DNA of 64,000 nt, taken from assembly GCF_001509835.1 (NCBI RefSeq), contig NZ_JXTJ01000008.1, positions 620,001 through 684,000 on the forward strand, given 5' to 3'. Shown in pieces: positions 18,563 through 27,278 of the stretch. The notes beneath the pieces are model-generated. The model saw nothing but the letters and a program-made list of their open reading frames with translations. It ran no database searches and was not told the origin of the DNA. Source of the DNA: Allobosea sp. WAO. Lineage in GTDB: Bacteria > Pseudomonadota > Alphaproteobacteria > Rhizobiales > Beijerinckiaceae. The position numbers were made by a program, and so were the translations under genes. Positions within the stretch are counted from its first letter, which is position 1. Each line of letters starts with the position of its first letter.

Positions 18563-19530
18563 TGAGCGACGATCTGCTCTATCTTTCTCGGCGCGAGGTT
18601 CGCGCGCTCGGCATCTCGCCGGGCGAGGTCCGCGAATCCGTGCTCCAGGCTTTTCGCGACCATGCTGCCGGGCTCAACCGCAGCCTGCCGAAGAAATCGC
18701 TCGATCTCGGCCCGGGACACGGCTTCCAGGCGATGTCGGCTGCCTCCGAGCCGGAGGCGATCGCCACGGTGAAATGGGTGTCGATGGCGCCGGTCGCGCC
18801 GGGCAGCACTGCGCCCGGCATCAGCGCCCTGATCTGCGTCAACGACTATGCGACCGGCCTGCCCCTTGCTGTGCTGGATGGCGACGAGATCACCCTGATC
18901 CGTACCGCCGCGATGTCGGCCGCCGCCGCCTCCTATCTCGCCCCGGAAAAGCCGCTCACGATCGGCTTCGTCGGCTGCGGCCTGCAGGCCCACGCCCATC
19001 TCGCCGCCTTCCTCGATCTCTATCCCGGCTTGAAGACGGTGCTGGCGCTGAGCCGGAGCCGGGCCTCTGCCGAGCGGCTGGCCGAGGCAGCGGCGGCGCG
19101 CGGGCTCAAGACCGAGATCCTCGCGGATGCGGACGAACTGCTCGGCCGTTCCGACATCGTCATCTCGATGGTGCCGGGCGCGCCCGGGCTGAAGCCCTTC
19201 CTCGATGCCGGCCGGATGCCGGCCTCGTCTTTCGCCTCGGCGGTCGATATCGGCCGCAGCTGGCTCCCCGAGGCGCTGCCCGTCTTCGACTTCCTCGCCA
19301 CCGACAGCCTCGCCCAGTCCACGGCGCCCTATGACGTCAATTCGCAGCCGGTCGAGACCGTCCGCTTCCATGACGACCTGATCCAGATCGCTGCGCGCGG
19401 CGCCGGACCGGCCGGGCAGGGGCGTCGGATGTTCTGCTTCCGCGGCTTCGCCCTGGCCGACCTCGCTCTGGCCGGACTGGTGGTTTGCAAGGCGCGCGCG
19501 GCCGGCGCTGGTACGAGACTGGAACGATGA
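18562..19530 (+). CDS. Ornithine cyclodeaminase / mu-crystallin family protein (possible cyclic imine reductase)
   Basis: The protein has 322 residues from the ATG at 18562 (ATG overlaps the preceding TGA). The active-site lysine region is ATVKWVSM, the NAD(P)-binding motif is FVGCGLQAHAHL and the family aspartate lies in SAVDIGRSWLPE. Members include ornithine cyclodeaminase, alanine dehydrogenase and pyrroline/piperideine-2-carboxylate reductases. Tight coupling to a DadA-like FAD enzyme suggests reduction of a cyclic imino acid, giving net inversion or salvage of a proline-like compound. The particular reaction is an inference. Confidence 0.85.
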   Translation: MSDDLLYLSRREVRALGISPGEVRESVLQAFRDHAAGLNRSLPKKSLDLGPGHGFQAMSAASEPEAIATVKWVSMAPVAPGSTAPGISALICVNDYATGLPLAVLDGDEITLIRTAAMSAAAASYLAPEKPLTIGFVGCGLQAHAHLAAFLDLYPGLKTVLALSRSRASAERLAEAAAARGLKTEILADADELLGRSDIVISMVPGAPGLKPFLDAGRMPASSFASAVDIGRSWLPEALPVFDFLATDSLAQSTAPYDVNSQPVETVRFHDDLIQIAARGAGPAGQGRRMFCFRGFALADLALAGLVVCKARAAGAGTRLER

Positions 19531-20714
19531 TCCTCACCGGCCTGAACGCCATCCTCAATATCGAGGATGCGCGGCGCGCGGCCCGGCGGCGCCTGCCGCG
19601 CGGACTTTTCGAGTATGTCGATCGCGGCGCCGAGGACGAGATCTCGATCGACGGCAACCGGCGCGATCTCGATGCGGTGCGGCTCGCGCCGTCCGTGCTC
19701 GTGGATGTCTCCCAGCGCTCGCAGGAGGCGGAGGTGCTCGGCCGCAGGCAGCCGTCCCCGCTGGTCATCGCGCCGACGGCCGTCGCCGGCCTGGTCTGGC
19801 GCGACGGCGAGATCGCGCTCGCGCGGGCGGCGGCCGCGGCCGGCATCCCGTTCTGCGTCTCGACCCAGTCTATCACCTCGATCGAGCGGATCGCCGCCGA
19901 ATCCGGGGCCGAGCTCTGGTTCCAGCTCTATGTCTGGAAGAACCGCGAGCGCACCCTGGCGCTCCTCGACCGCGCCTGGGCGGCGGGCGCGCGCACGCTG
20001 GTCCTGACGGTCGACACCGCGGTCGGCCCCAATCGCGAATACAATCTGCGCAACGGCTTCGGCATCCCGCTCAAGCCCTCGTTGCGCGCCGGGATCGATC
20101 TCGCGCTCCATCCGCGCTGGACCTTCGACGTGCTGCTGCGCTCGGTCATCGCCTCCGGCGTGCCGACCTATGCGCATTATCCGGACGAGTTCCGCACCCA
20201 GCTCGGCCGTGTCTCGCTCTCGGACGAGATGTCTCTTGCGACCGACGTGACCTGGGAGGACGTCGCCCTCCTGCGCCGGCGCTGGCAGGGCAAGCTCGTG
20301 CTCAAGGGTGTGCTGCGCGTCGACGATGCCCGCCAGGCGGCCGAGTACGGCGCCGACGCGATCGTCGTCTCGAACCACGGTGCCCGCAATCTCGATTGCG
20401 CGCCGGGGCCGGTCGCGGTGCTGCCCGCCATCGTCGATGCGGTCGGGGGGCGCCTGGCCATCCTCGCCGATAGCGGTGTCCGGCGCGGCGCCGACGTCGC
20501 CCGTTTCCTGGCCCTTGGCGCCTCCGGTGTGCTGATCGGGCGGGCGACGCTCTATGGCGTGGCGATCGCCGGCGAGGCCGGGGCGAGTCGGGTGCTCGAT
20601 CTGCTGCGCAACGAGCTTTCGATCACCATGGGCATGCTCGGCGCGCGCAGCCTCGCTGACCTGCCGGACTGCCTTGCCGCGTCGTGTCCACCGGTCGTCC
20701 GGGCGGAGGCTTGA
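19527..20714 (+). CDS. FMN-dependent alpha-hydroxyacid oxidase/dehydrogenase
   Basis: The protein has 395 residues from the ATG at 19527, which overlaps the previous stop (ATGA). It is an LldD/glycolate-oxidase-type TIM barrel: YVDRGAEDE near residue 31, the FMN-contact strand LVIAPTAVAGLVW, and the catalytic His and substrate Arg in VVSNHGARNLD. The usual SNHGGRQLD motif is altered at two positions but keeps His, Arg and Asp. It oxidises an L-2-hydroxy acid to a 2-oxo acid. With the FAD enzyme at 13350, the operon holds oxidases for both hydroxyacid configurations. Substrate unknown. Confidence 0.87.
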   Translation: MILTGLNAILNIEDARRAARRRLPRGLFEYVDRGAEDEISIDGNRRDLDAVRLAPSVLVDVSQRSQEAEVLGRRQPSPLVIAPTAVAGLVWRDGEIALARAAAAAGIPFCVSTQSITSIERIAAESGAELWFQLYVWKNRERTLALLDRAWAAGARTLVLTVDTAVGPNREYNLRNGFGIPLKPSLRAGIDLALHPRWTFDVLLRSVIASGVPTYAHYPDEFRTQLGRVSLSDEMSLATDVTWEDVALLRRRWQGKLVLKGVLRVDDARQAAEYGADAIVVSNHGARNLDCAPGPVAVLPAIVDAVGGRLAILADSGVRRGADVARFLALGASGVLIGRATLYGVAIAGEAGASRVLDLLRNELSITMGMLGARSLADLPDCLAASCPPVVRAEA

Positions 20715-20747
20715 GCCAGCGCTTAGGCGACGAGGCCGCCGAGCGGC

Positions 20748-21518
20748 TCATCTTGCGGCGGGGAGACCGAGCTTCCGACAGAGTTCCGGTTCGCCGTCCC
20801 GCATGAAATTGGCGTAGTCGCGCAGATGGACGCCGTCGCTGAAGGCGGCGCTCGGTTCCGTGGCGCTTTCCGCGCCGGCGAAGATGTCGGCATAGACGCA
20901 GCGCCGGGGCTCGCAGGACCCGGCGAGCAGGGCAGAGTAGCGGGTCGCCGCCGACCGCGGAAACATGGCGGTCTCCTTGCCGGCGACCGGAGGAATGGCG
21001 ATCAGGGCGCGCCGATCGCTCCATGAGGCGCTCAGGCGCTGCCTGAGGGCTTCGAGGCCGGCCCTGAAGCCGCTTTCGCCTTTCGCCGTTTCCGGCTCGC
21101 GCTTCACCCAGATGTCGTTAGTCCCGACGGAGAGCAGAACCGCTTCCGCCTTGTGGGGCGGGGTTACCTTGCGGGCGAGATCGAGGACATCGCCGAGGAC
21201 CGCGCCCGACAGGCCGGCATTCACGACCGGCAGGCCGCAGAAGCTGGTCAGGAACAACCGTTCGGCATGGGAGTCGCCCAGAATCACGATATAGGGGCCC
21301 CTGACCTGGTCGAGCTGCGTCTGGATCGTCTTCAGGCGGACCTGCCGGAACCCGTCGAAGGGTCGCGGAGCCTCGTCGCTCGCCAGCCAGCCATGGCCGG
21401 CCCAGCCGAGCGTGGCTGCGAGCAGCAGCAGGGCGGTGACGAGCATTGTCAGCCCGGCCCGCTTCAACGCGCTGTGCGACGATGCGGCCCGGCGAACGGG
21501 TGCGGCAGGCAGGTTCAT
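20748..21518 (-). CDS. SGNH/GDSL-type hydrolase, membrane-anchored
   Basis: The protein has 256 residues from the ATG at 21518, which overlaps the stop of the preceding gene. A single hydrophobic anchor (LTMLVTALLLLAATLGWAG) lies at about 23-41, so the catalytic domain faces the periplasm. The SGNH blocks are clear: ILGDSHAERLF with the nucleophile Ser, GLSGAVLGD, SVGTNDIW, and the terminal FSDGVHL with Asp and His. It probably removes an ester such as an acetyl group from a cell-surface polymer or secreted glycan. The overlap with the small Ala/Pro-rich protein gene points to joint expression. Confidence 0.82.
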   Translation of the reverse strand: MNLPAAPVRRAASSHSALKRAGLTMLVTALLLLAATLGWAGHGWLASDEAPRPFDGFRQVRLKTIQTQLDQVRGPYIVILGDSHAERLFLTSFCGLPVVNAGLSGAVLGDVLDLARKVTPPHKAEAVLLSVGTNDIWVKREPETAKGESGFRAGLEALRQRLSASWSDRRALIAIPPVAGKETAMFPRSAATRYSALLAGSCEPRRCVYADIFAGAESATEPSAAFSDGVHLRDYANFMRDGEPELCRKLGLPAAR

Positions 21519-22027
21519 AGCGGGTTGGTCAACCCTGCGAGCGACCCGACGAAGGCGAACATGCGTGACGTTACGGAAGGGCGCTTCTGTTGCGCGGCAG
21601 CGACCTGGGCTACGGCCTGCGGGGTGCCGAGCGAGATCGGGCGCCGCGGCGGCAGCGTCGCGACCACCGGGGAGGCCTTGTGCGGTCGCGCCGGCGTGAC
21701 GGACGTGATGGCGATCGGCTTGCTGACCGGTGCTGCCGCAGCGATCGCGGTCACTTTCGCCGCTGCGGGGGCGAAGGCCATGGCGCCGCCGGGAAAGGTT
21801 GCGGCTTCCCGGTCCGGCCGAGCGATGACGGCTTCGAATTTTGGCGGTGCCGAAGCGTTGCCCGGCAGGCGATCGACGATCTTGCCCGTCGCGCTGCGCT
21901 GTGCCGCGACAGGATACGGTTCGGTCGCGGTCGGTGCTTCGGCTTTGGGCGCACCGAGCAGCATGGCGCCGATGAGCGGCGAGGCGAGGGTGGTCAGCCA
22001 GCGGTGGTTCTGCGCGATTGCGAACAT
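21515..22027 (-). CDS. Ala/Pro-rich membrane-anchored hypothetical protein
   Basis: 170 residues, not recognised. The N-terminus (MFAIAQNHRWLTTLASPLIGAM) looks like a signal anchor. The rest is rich in alanine, proline and valine, without a visible fold, and ends VGSLAGLTNPL. The gene overlaps the SGNH hydrolase start by 4 nt (ATGA), which is good evidence that it is real and translated. It may be a periplasmic linker or partner protein of that hydrolase. It follows the histidine-kinase gene by 101 nt on the same strand. Confidence 0.6.
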   Translation of the reverse strand: MFAIAQNHRWLTTLASPLIGAMLLGAPKAEAPTATEPYPVAAQRSATGKIVDRLPGNASAPPKFEAVIARPDREAATFPGGAMAFAPAAAKVTAIAAAAPVSKPIAITSVTPARPHKASPVVATLPPRRPISLGTPQAVAQVAAAQQKRPSVTSRMFAFVGSLAGLTNPL

Positions 22028-22128
22028 GTCTGTCCCGTTCGGTTCGAGGGGACAGTCGCGGAGCGGTCGGGCGAAATGCCGGCGCGAATGTTGCTGAGTG
22101 TTTCGCCCGTGTTGAAAGTTGTAGGTGC

Positions 22129-23472
22129 TCAGGCGGCCCTAGGTGGCGGGGGGCTCCGGTGCCGCGGCAGGCTGATGCGGGCAAGCAGGCCGCGCGGCAG
22201 GTTGTCGTGCAGTGTCAGGCCGCCGCCATGGGCCGCAGCGATCGAGTGGGCGATGGCAAGACCGAGGCCGAAGCCCTCGGAGTCGATCCGCCCGCGCGCT
22301 TCGTCGCCGCGCATGAACGGTTCGAGCAGGCGCGCGCGGTCGCTTTCCGGGATGCCCGGGCCGTCATCGGCCACCTCGATCAGCAAGCTCTCAGGGGCTT
22401 CGCGCAGCCGGATGATGGTCTCGGTGCCGTAGCGCACGGCATTCTCGACCAGATTGGTCACGGCACGTTCGATTTGCTGCGTGTCTCCTGTCGCGACAAT
22501 CCGGTGCGGGCCGTCATAGGCGATCTTGTGCCCGATATCGGCGAATTCGTCGGCGACCGTCTGAAGCAGGCTCGACAGGTCGAAGACGCCGCGCTTCTCG
22601 GGGCGATTGGCGTCGCGGAGATAGGAAAGCGCGCCCTGGACCATGGTGTCCATGTGTTCGAGATCGCGGGTGAACTGGCCGCGCAGGACGTCGTCCTCGA
22701 TGAACTCGACCCGCAGCCGCATGCGCGTGATCGGCGTCCGCAGATCGTGACTGATCGCCGCCAGCATGCGCGTGCGGTCGGCGAACAGCGCGTGGATGCG
22801 GTCTCTCAGCCTGTTGAGCGCGCGCGCGGCGGTCCGGACCTCGACCGGGCCTTCCTCCCGGAGCGGCGACGGGTCGCGATCGATCGAGAATTCTTCCGCG
22901 GCCGAGGCGAAGCGCGCCAGTGGAGCTGTGATGCCGCGCGAGGCCCAAAGGGTGAGGGCGCCGACATTGAGGCCGACAAGCGCGATGCTGGCGAGCACCA
23001 GAACCGAAAGTGGACGGGGAGGCGGTTGCATGACGCCGGCCGCGATCGTGACTTCCAGCCCGGTTCCATCCGGCAATCCTATCGAGAAGCGCCTCGGCGG
23101 CCCATGCTCATCCTGCCCTGATGAAGGCGCTACCTGAAAGCCTTGCCCCAGGCGTCCCGCAATACCGGCCGCATCTGGATGCCTCGAAGCGGCCAGCATG
23201 CCCGCCGGGGGGCTCGCGCTCAGTATGAAGGCGAAGCGCTGATCCGTGCTGTTCGCCGTCGCGATCACGGCCTGGCGCTGCCCGGCGGGCGTCTGCGCCA
23301 CGAGCTTGACGATCGTCGCGATGGCCTCGAAGGCCGGCGGCCCCGGCCAGTTGCGCGGGGCTTGCAGGTACAGGGCGATGGCGAGGATCAGGTAGAGGAG
23401 GGCGATGACGCCGGCGACCAGGAGCGCGACCTGGCTCCCGATGCGCGCCGGCAGGCGAAACAACCGGCTCAT
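22129..23472 (-). CDS. Two-component sensor histidine kinase
   Basis: The protein has 447 residues. It has an N-terminal membrane span (ALLVAGVIALLYLILAIAL), a periplasmic part of about 120 residues, a second span near 162-182, a HAMP linker (RGITAPLARFASAAEEF), the HisKA domain with His242 in AAISHDLRTP, and an HATPase domain with NLVENAVRYG, DDGPGIP and GFGLGLAI. It belongs to the EnvZ-like group. Its start overlaps the stop of the response regulator gene by 4 nt, so the pair is co-translated. The stimulus cannot be told; the neighbouring envelope enzymes suggest an envelope signal. Confidence 0.93.
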   Translation of the reverse strand: MSRLFRLPARIGSQVALLVAGVIALLYLILAIALYLQAPRNWPGPPAFEAIATIVKLVAQTPAGQRQAVIATANSTDQRFAFILSASPPAGMLAASRHPDAAGIAGRLGQGFQVAPSSGQDEHGPPRRFSIGLPDGTGLEVTIAAGVMQPPPRPLSVLVLASIALVGLNVGALTLWASRGITAPLARFASAAEEFSIDRDPSPLREEGPVEVRTAARALNRLRDRIHALFADRTRMLAAISHDLRTPITRMRLRVEFIEDDVLRGQFTRDLEHMDTMVQGALSYLRDANRPEKRGVFDLSSLLQTVADEFADIGHKIAYDGPHRIVATGDTQQIERAVTNLVENAVRYGTETIIRLREAPESLLIEVADDGPGIPESDRARLLEPFMRGDEARGRIDSEGFGLGLAIAHSIAAAHGGGLTLHDNLPRGLLARISLPRHRSPPPPRAA

Positions 23473-24242
23473 CGCCGCTCGACGGCCGGCGTGAAGAGAT
23501 AGCCACCCGAGCGGATGGTCTTGATCATTTCCGGCTCACGCGGATCACGTTCGATCTTCTGGCGCAGGCGGCTGATCAGGATATCGATGCTGCGTTCGAA
23601 AGGCGTGGCGGAGCGCCCTTGTGTGAGGTCGAGCAGGATGTCGCGCGAGAGCACCCGGCCGGGTCGCTCGCAGAAGGCGCGGAGCAGGTCGAACTCCGCG
23701 CCGGTTACCGCGACACGGACATCGTCGGGGTTGCTGAGCTCGCGCTTGCTCGCATCCAGGATCCAGCCGTTGAATGAGAAGGCCCCGGGAGCGGTATCCG
23801 GATCGGCCTGCGTGCCTTGTTGCCGACGCATCACCGCCCGGATCCGCGCCAGCAGCTCGCGGGGATTGAAGGGCTTTCCGAGATAGTCGTCGGCCCCCAT
23901 TTCGAGGCCTATGATCCGATCGATATCCTCGCTGCGGGCGGTCAACATGATGATCGGGATCGATGTGCCTTGCCGAAGGCGGCGGCAGATCGACAACCCG
24001 TCCTCGCCGGGCAGATTGAGGTCGAGCACGATCAGGTCGAACCCGCCCTCCCGCAGCGCTCGGTCCATCTCGCGGCCGTCGCGCGCGACCGTGCCGCGCA
24101 TCCCGTTCTGGGAGAGATAGCGCGCGACGAGCGAGCTGATCTCACTGTCGTCCTCGACGATCAAGATCTGTGCCGTTGTGCTCACGTCCGTAGCCGATGC
24201 CTGAAGTACCCCGACCATACCGGGCTCGCTGTTCTCGTGCAT
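23469..24242 (-). CDS. OmpR-family response regulator
   Basis: The protein has 257 residues. The receiver domain has the acidic pair VEDD at about 29-32, phosphoacceptor Asp74 in VLDLNLPGEDG and Lys123 in DDYLGKPF. A winged-helix DNA-binding domain follows, with the ending MIKTIRSGGYLFTP typical of the family. The first 20 residues before AQILIVEDD are unusually long, so the true start may be internal. It is the upstream member of the pair with the overlapping kinase gene. Confidence 0.93.
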   Translation of the reverse strand: MHENSEPGMVGVLQASATDVSTTAQILIVEDDSEISSLVARYLSQNGMRGTVARDGREMDRALREGGFDLIVLDLNLPGEDGLSICRRLRQGTSIPIIMLTARSEDIDRIIGLEMGADDYLGKPFNPRELLARIRAVMRRQQGTQADPDTAPGAFSFNGWILDASKRELSNPDDVRVAVTGAEFDLLRAFCERPGRVLSRDILLDLTQGRSATPFERSIDILISRLRQKIERDPREPEMIKTIRSGGYLFTPAVERR

Positions 24243-24343
24243 TCACTGGATAGGCGTCGATTGTTTCTGCTGTGCCTGGTGCAGATTGCCGGATTGTTTC
24301 AGTTCGTTTCCGGCAGAAACAATCCCTTGGCCGCCTGGCTTGA

Positions 24344-25924
24344 TCAGAGCTGCGACTCGATCGGCAGCAGGCCGATGGCGCTTGCCGCGAGGCGCCGGCC
24401 GAGACCCGCTCCCGGTTCCGAGCGCAGCTTGCGTGCCTGTGCTGCGGTAGCGTCGTTCCAGACGAGGCTTCTGCCTTCGATCGTGACCCGGTAGCTGCAG
24501 TTCGGGGCGGTCTGCGACAGGAAGATCGCACGCATCTGTTCGACCAGCCGAGCGTCGTTGAAGATCACGCCCATCTCGGTGTTGAGCGAGGCCGAGCGCG
24601 GGTCGAAGTTGAACGAGCCGACGAAGCCGATCCCGTCATCGACCGTGAACGCCTTGGTGTGAAGACTCGCGCCGCGCGACCCGAACAGCGAGGGCCCCTC
24701 GCGAATGATCTCCGGCCGGAGCTCGTAGAGGGCGACGCCGCTTTCGAGCAGGGGCTTGCGGTATCTCGCATAGGCTCCGTGGACGGCGACCACGTCGGTC
24801 GCGGCGAGCGAGTTGGTCAGCACCGAGATCTTCACGCCTCGCCGGGCGAGGGCGGCAAACGCCGAAGCGCCCTTCCGGCCGGGAATGAAATAGGGCGAGG
24901 TGATGTTGAGTTCGCTGCGCGCGGCGGAGAGCGCGCGCAGCAGGCGTCCTGCCAGCCAGCCGGTCCCGCGCGGATCCCAGGCTTTCGCCGGCGGGTCGGA
25001 GACGACCTCGACCTCGGCGCTCCAGAGCAGGGAGCGGCCGGCCTCGGGCAGTACGTTCGCCTCCTTGCGCTCGGCGAGATTGGTCAGGAAGGGCGCAGCG
25101 TTGAGCAGGCGACGCGAGGGCCGCCTTGCCTGGCTCGCGAGCTTGCGGCGCAGTTTCGAGCGGCTGAGCGAGCAGAGCGGGATCACTGCCGGACTGTTCC
25201 AGAAATCGTCGAAGATGCGCTCGGCCTGCGGCACAGCCTCGCCGACCAGCAGAACGTCGAGATCGTGGAAGTTGGCGGTCCGCGAGGCGTCGAAATAGGC
25301 ATCGCCGATATTGCGTCCGCCGATGATTGCGATCCGGCCATCGGCGATCCAGGCCTTGTTGTGCATGCGCCGCGTCGCCCGAAAAGCGCGCAGCGCCAGC
25401 TCGATCCCGCGCCGCAGGGAACTGGAGCGGTTGCGGCTCGGGTTGAACAGGCGGACCTCGATGTTTGGATGCCGGTCGAGCCCGAGATAGCTCGCGTCGT
25501 CGCCTCGCGTGTTGATGTCGTCGATCAGCAGGCGCACGCGCACGCCGCGATCGGCGGCGGCGATCACCTCGCGAGCGAGCAGGCCGCCGGTCAGGTCGTC
25601 GAGCCAGTAATAGTATTGAAGGTCGAGGCTGCGTCCGGCATTGCGCGCGGCGAAGGCGCGCACTGCGAAGGCCTGGAGATTGTCTGCGACCAGCAGCAGG
25701 CCGCTTTCGCCCGGATGCTCCCGCAGCAGCGGTGCGACTGCTCGATCGAGGGCCGTTTCGGCCTCCTCGACGGGCAATGCCTGGGTCGGCAGACCGCGGG
25801 CGCGCCTGCCAAAACGGCCATAGGAATAGATCGCGACCAGCGAGCACAGGACGAAGCAGACGACTCCGATCAGTGCGATCTCGAAAATGTGCATACCCGC
25901 CTGCCGCTTTGCCACTTCCATCAT
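24344..25924 (-). CDS. Phospholipase D family protein (cardiolipin synthase-like)
   Basis: The protein has 526 residues. An N-terminal membrane span (IALIGVVCFVLCSLVAIYSY) is followed by two HKD phosphotransferase motifs: MHNKAWIADGRIAIIGGRN in the first half and LHTKAFTVDDGIGFVGSFN in the second, each with a downstream GG/GS-N. Such proteins transfer phosphatidyl groups or hydrolyse phosphodiesters in the inner membrane. The length and single anchor resemble the ClsC/YmdC-type enzymes. Start may be the ATG at 25924 or the internal MHIF ten residues later. It is divergent from an EEP-family gene, with an inverted repeat in between. Confidence 0.88.
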   Translation of the reverse strand: MMEVAKRQAGMHIFEIALIGVVCFVLCSLVAIYSYGRFGRRARGLPTQALPVEEAETALDRAVAPLLREHPGESGLLLVADNLQAFAVRAFAARNAGRSLDLQYYYWLDDLTGGLLAREVIAAADRGVRVRLLIDDINTRGDDASYLGLDRHPNIEVRLFNPSRNRSSSLRRGIELALRAFRATRRMHNKAWIADGRIAIIGGRNIGDAYFDASRTANFHDLDVLLVGEAVPQAERIFDDFWNSPAVIPLCSLSRSKLRRKLASQARRPSRRLLNAAPFLTNLAERKEANVLPEAGRSLLWSAEVEVVSDPPAKAWDPRGTGWLAGRLLRALSAARSELNITSPYFIPGRKGASAFAALARRGVKISVLTNSLAATDVVAVHGAYARYRKPLLESGVALYELRPEIIREGPSLFGSRGASLHTKAFTVDDGIGFVGSFNFDPRSASLNTEMGVIFNDARLVEQMRAIFLSQTAPNCSYRVTIEGRSLVWNDATAAQARKLRSEPGAGLGRRLAASAIGLLPIESQL

Positions 25925-25940
25925 AACGAGCTATCGCCGA

Positions 25941-25966
25941 TGTCGTTCATTCTTTCGCGAACGACA
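25941..25966. promoter_or_regulatory. Inverted repeat between divergent PLD-like and EEP-family genes
   Basis: TGTCGTTC (25941-25948) and GAACGACA (25959-25966) are perfect 8-bp arms with a 10-nt spacer, located 17 nt upstream of the phospholipase D-like start. A dyad of this size in a divergent promoter suggests a regulator site serving one or both genes. No regulator is identified. Confidence 0.45.
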
Positions 25967-26061
25967 GAACCTCGCCATGTTTGACGCATTGATCTCCTGC
26001 CGCCCTGCTGCGATTGCGGCACGGCAGTTGCTTGCGACCGGCTGTGGAGATCGATGAAGTC

Positions 26062-26892
26062 ATGCAGGATACGGAGCATCGCGGCCTGGCCCGGATTCGC
26101 CGGCTGCGCCCCGTCCGGATATCGACCTGGAGCCGGGATCGAGCGGGCAAGGCCCATGCCGGGAAGCCGCCGCGCAGTACGGACCTTCTGGTCGCTTCCT
26201 ACAACATCCATAAGGCCGTCGGCCGCGACAGGCGCTTCGACCCGGAGCGCATCGTCGACGTGATCGACGAGATCGGCGCCGACATCATCGCGCTGCAGGA
26301 GGCCGACCAGCGCTTCGGCGAACGCGCCGGCCTGCTCGATTTGGAGGCGCTGAAGCGTCGCACGGGCCTGATCGCGGCGCCGGTTCAGGGCCGTGGGCAT
26401 GGCTGGCACGGCAATGTCGTGCTGTATCGGCCCGGCATAGTCACCGCGACGCGCGAGATCGTGCTGCCCGGCGTCGAGCCGCGCGGCGCCCTGATCGTCG
26501 ATCTGACGCTGCCGGGAGGCGATGTCCGCATCATCGGCGCGCATCTCGGCCTGCTGCGCCATTCGCGTTCGCGCCAGATCGAGACGCTCATCGCCGCCGC
26601 CAAGCCGACCGATGGCCGCCCGGTCTTCCTGATGGGCGATTTCAACGAATGGCGCGTCGGTCGCCGTTCGGCGCTCCAGGGGCTCGCCCCGAAATTCGGG
26701 CCGCTCCAGGCTGCGATCCCGAGCTTTCCGGCGCGTTTCCCGTTGCTGGCGCTGGACCGGATCGTCGCCTATCCGGCCGATCTGATCGCCAGCGTCGACC
26801 TGCACGATTCACCGTTGGCGCGTGTCGCCTCGGATCACCTGCCGATCAAGGCCTCGGTGCATCTGCTGCCGGAAGATCGCTCACCGCATTGA
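26062..26892 (+). CDS. Endonuclease/exonuclease/phosphatase family protein
   Basis: The protein has 276 residues from the ATG at 26062; an upstream TTG at 26014 is possible. The EEP fold is shown by VASYNIHKAVG, ALQEADQRF with the metal-binding Glu, LMGDFNEW with Asp/Asn, and the terminal SDHLPIKA with the catalytic Asp-His pair. Members hydrolyse phosphodiesters in nucleic acids or phospholipids. Being divergent from a phospholipase D-type enzyme, a role in phospholipid turnover is attractive but unproved. No signal peptide is visible. Confidence 0.85.
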   Translation: MQDTEHRGLARIRRLRPVRISTWSRDRAGKAHAGKPPRSTDLLVASYNIHKAVGRDRRFDPERIVDVIDEIGADIIALQEADQRFGERAGLLDLEALKRRTGLIAAPVQGRGHGWHGNVVLYRPGIVTATREIVLPGVEPRGALIVDLTLPGGDVRIIGAHLGLLRHSRSRQIETLIAAAKPTDGRPVFLMGDFNEWRVGRRSALQGLAPKFGPLQAAIPSFPARFPLLALDRIVAYPADLIASVDLHDSPLARVASDHLPIKASVHLLPEDRSPH

Positions 26893-26923
26893 GGGCAAGG
26901 GGGCGGCGGCCGCGTTCCGCCGT

Positions 26924-27046
26924 TCAGAGTGAGGCCCGTCCGTGGCGCGGGTTCGGTCTGTCCGCGGCACGCTCACCCCGTGTCCAGCGCAGGAAGGCCG
27001 ACAGGCGCAGCAGGCTCTGCTTGGTCAGGTGCAGGATGACGTACAT
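26924..27046 (-). CDS. Possible small protein, 40 residues
   Basis: An ATG at 27046 with a GGAG 7 nt upstream opens a 40-codon frame (MYVILHLTKQSLLRLSAFLR...) ending in TGA at 26924. The first half is amphipathic or weakly hydrophobic, the second half rich in Arg. It lies alone in the 441-nt gap 26893-27333. The ribosome site and a membrane-binding-like helix make it plausible, but no homologue is recognised and chance is not excluded. The rest of the gap holds only the two hairpins at 27242-27303. Confidence 0.35.
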   Translation of the reverse strand: MYVILHLTKQSLLRLSAFLRWTRGERAADRPNPRHGRASL

Positions 27047-27278
27047 CGCGGGTCTCCAAACGGCGACGAGCCCACCATAGCATCGTGATGCTCCTGGCGT
27101 TGTTGACGTGGCGCAAGCTGCTACGACAAATCCCCGCGCACGCCCGGCTCAGGTCCGAGGCGTTGCCCTGGTCATCCGCGGCCGGCCCCTGCGGGTCAAT
27201 GAATCCGCGTTTCAAAGATCGGCGTGAAGCCGGGAAACCGTTCTTCCGGGGGGCGCGGCCTCCGGAAGAGAATGCTGA

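Noticed and set aside
26973..27215. 80-codon minus-strand frame in the gap after the EEP-family gene
   Set aside because: No ribosome site and no hydrophobic or domain-like pattern; it competes with the better 40-codon frame at 26924-27046.
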